From: Flavobacteriales bacterium 34_180_T64
GTDB lineage: Bacteria; Bacteroidota; Bacteroidia; Flavobacteriales; Flavobacteriaceae
DNA length: 64,000 nt
Direction of reading: 5' to 3'
Assembly (NCBI GenBank): GCA_002162765.1
Contig: MAAR01000005.1
Location: 140,528 to 204,527, forward strand
The notes beneath the pieces are model-generated. The model had not been told where the DNA came from. It worked only from the letters and a program-made list of their open reading frames with translations, and did no database searches. A program made the position numbers and the translations under genes. This document shows, in pieces, positions 62,393-64,000 of the stretch. How positions within the stretch are numbered: the first letter of the stretch is position 1; the number at the start of each line of letters is the position of its first letter.

Positions 62393-62877
62393 TTTAAAGT
62401 TTATACTCATAGTCCAATAAACGGTATTAATAAGAAGCGCAACCTAATTCTTATGAAATTTCTATTTAGCCGCGCCGTAAAACCCAATTACAGGCTTGTT
62501 TTGTTTATGTTTCAAATTGGATGAAATACTCAATTCATCAGAGACAAAGTGCGTAATAACATTTCTACAACACCTATTTGCTTCCTCCTCCATTGCAAAA
62601 ACACTATCTATCTGAATATTAAGATTCCTAGCTACATCCATTTCCATAGCAGGCGGGCGTGCCAATATAAGGTGTTTTTTAATCCTTAATATTAATCGCT
62701 TTTTCCTTGGCTTGTTGATAACGATCAACAAATAAACTACATTTTTCTTCTTTTAGTTTTATAAATTAAAAGTTATAAACGTTTCTTTCCATTCTAAGGT
62801 GTAATTCTTTAAGTCTAGTCCTTTTACGATTGATTCATTCTATAAATGAAACCAATTTAATCAGATTATTTTATATA

Positions 62878-62919
62878 AAATATGGGTGTTGAATCTTTTT
62901 AAAAACAACACCCATATTT
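62878..62919 (-). terminator. Terminator downstream of the lipoprotein gene
   Basis: Arms aaatatgggtgttg (62878-62891) and caacacccatattt (62906-62919) with a 14-base loop and a T-rich minus-strand exit. It is 145 bases after the lipoprotein stop, the only gene reading toward it. Confidence 0.6.
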
Positions 62920-63063
62920 GAAACTAATTATAAAAACACAATAAATAAAACCAAACCTAGGTAAATGAATATAGTTTTTTTATTAATCGAACAATATTAT
63001 ATTTATGAATTAACCAAGCTGTTTTTATATTGAGGATTATAATGTAATATTCTATTGGCCATA

Positions 63064-63990
63064 CTACACTTTTGTCAATACAATTGTAACTGGTTCATCT
63101 GCTACACCACAATCACCAGATCCGCCTGCGAAATCTAATAAATTTAATACTATAACAGTATCTCCACAAGGCGCCGCAGAAAGGTTACCAGGGTCTCCAT
63201 TTAAAATAATTTCAGATGCACATCCTAGACCTGAAGCAATACCATCAAGTACAGTAATATTACCTCCATCAACTAGTACAAATTCCACAGGAACTACTGG
63301 GTTTCCAGCACCAATAGCTGGCAAGTAATCGGCTTCAAATACTCTACTAAAAGAACCATTATTACCTTCCGTTATAGAAACAATTTGATCATCTTCAAAT
63401 ACAACTCCAAAAGAACCTAATCCAGTTGGTACAGTTAACACATAATCTCCAAGAAGATTTCCAGACGCAGCATCGAAAGATGGGCAAATAGAAATTCTTT
63501 GAGTTATTGGTTTTTCATCATTAAAACCAACAGAAATACTACTTGAACTAGTAGCTGTTAAAACAATATCAAAGACCATTGGTTCTGTCAATGTTGGCAA
63601 TTCAGAAACATCCAAATCAATTGTTGGAAGATACACATAATCGATTCCTGTACTATTATCAGGCCCCATATATCCAGTTTCTCCTGCTGGGCTCACTATG
63701 GATCCAGAATTTGAAAAATTAATATTTGGATCTAAACCAGAAACACTCACTAGATTATAACTAATAGTTAAATCACTACTCGTTGTCGGCACTTGAATAT
63801 CAACTCCAACACGAATAATTTCTTGAAGGCTCTGATGACTTTCAATTACTGTAGGATAATAACCGTCTCCCGGAATTTGTACCCATCCAACTTCTGGAGT
63901 TGGCTCAAAACCTAAGTCACTACTTTCATCACATGATGTAAAGCCTGCGATTATACATAGTATACTAAATAATTTTATTGTTTTTCTCAT
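63064..63990 (-). CDS. Putative surface lipoprotein, function unknown
   Basis: A 308-residue protein. The signal peptide MRKTIKLFSILCIIAGFTSC ends with a lipobox, lipidated at Cys20, followed by DESSD, an acidic start of the kind favoured for surface export in Bacteroidota. The mature part is beta-rich with Gly, Ser, Thr and Pro in quantity and contains several cysteines (ICPSFD, GLGCAS, APCGDT, SGDCGV). Such lipoproteins often lie beside SusC/SusD genes, but the left neighbour here is degenerate and the right side is outside the window. No enzyme motif is seen. A full-length gene is included. Confidence 0.75.
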   Translation of the reverse strand: MRKTIKLFSILCIIAGFTSCDESSDLGFEPTPEVGWVQIPGDGYYPTVIESHQSLQEIIRVGVDIQVPTTSSDLTISYNLVSVSGLDPNINFSNSGSIVSPAGETGYMGPDNSTGIDYVYLPTIDLDVSELPTLTEPMVFDIVLTATSSSSISVGFNDEKPITQRISICPSFDAASGNLLGDYVLTVPTGLGSFGVVFEDDQIVSITEGNNGSFSRVFEADYLPAIGAGNPVVPVEFVLVDGGNITVLDGIASGLGCASEIILNGDPGNLSAAPCGDTVIVLNLLDFAGGSGDCGVADEPVTIVLTKV

Positions 63991-64000
63991 AATTTGTTTA

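Noticed and set aside
62462..62731. 89-residue minus-strand ORF right of attR
   Set aside because: I recognise no family, it stands isolated near a degenerate AraC fragment, and it may be decayed sequence; not called as a gene.
1..64000. CRISPR array
   Set aside because: No set of regularly spaced repeats of suitable length and no cas genes were seen; the short repeats at 35.8, 57.8, 59.7 and 61.8 kb are too short and too few.

Overview
The window is chromosomal DNA from a flavobacterium (Bacteroidota, most likely marine Flavobacteriaceae). The evidence is very AT-rich DNA, two secreted metalloproteases with 'YPNP/FPNP' type A C-terminal domains of the type IX secretion system, a TAnnTTTG-type promoter in front of a tRNA gene, and flavobacterial families such as DUF4286, DUF4199 and an HTTM protein next to ribF. 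Genus cannot be fixed from the sequence alone.

Layout. (1) 1-22.4 kb is ordinary chromosome: an arsenic-response operon (arsR, DUF6428-like, ArsN-like acetyltransferase, arsC; no efflux pump here), small accessory genes, mgtE-rsmA, a TPR protein, serS, HTTM-ribF, two M43 metalloproteases in divergent orientation, pth, rplY and prs. (2) 22,423-22,504 is tRNA-Leu(CAA). A 14-bp piece of its 3' end (cccaccttgagtac) recurs at 38,008 and 61,989. Each copy lies a few bases before a terminator hairpin, and each of the two downstream copies lies just outside a tyrosine integrase gene. I read this as two integrative elements in tandem in the same tRNA gene. (3) Element 1 (about 22.5-38.0 kb) carries a secreted M23 peptidase pair, a four-gene DNA-modification/defence-like operon, and a replication/integration module (primase, DUF3987 protein, RHH and HTH regulators, integrase). 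The operon encodes a protein with RpoA-CTD, sigma-region-4 and helicase-associated modules, a 60-residue protein, a DndD-like SMC ATPase and a DndE-HerA fusion. (4) Element 2 (about 38.0-62.0 kb) is a defence island: a SNF2 helicase/PLD nuclease/unknown trio; a DUF2075 helicase with a PD-(D/E)XK-like N-terminus and a GreA/B-like domain, coupled to a small HhH-like protein; a complete type I restriction-modification operon (hsdR, hsdM, hsdS) that continues into an AAA ATPase and an HNH nuclease; a HEPN-like gene; and a RepA-like ATPase/HTH/integrase module. (5) 62.0-64.0 kb is chromosome again: the probable original tRNA terminator, an AraC-type gene fragment and a lipoprotein gene.

The most promising system is the operon at 26.3-32.4 kb. 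It has unmistakable DndD and DndE relatives, but no DndC sulfurtransferase, DndB or DndFGH is encoded in the window. The helicase/PLD trio and the DUF2075 pair are second candidates. No relaxase or conjugation genes were seen in either element, so they look like mobilisable or satellite-type islands rather than self-transmissible elements.
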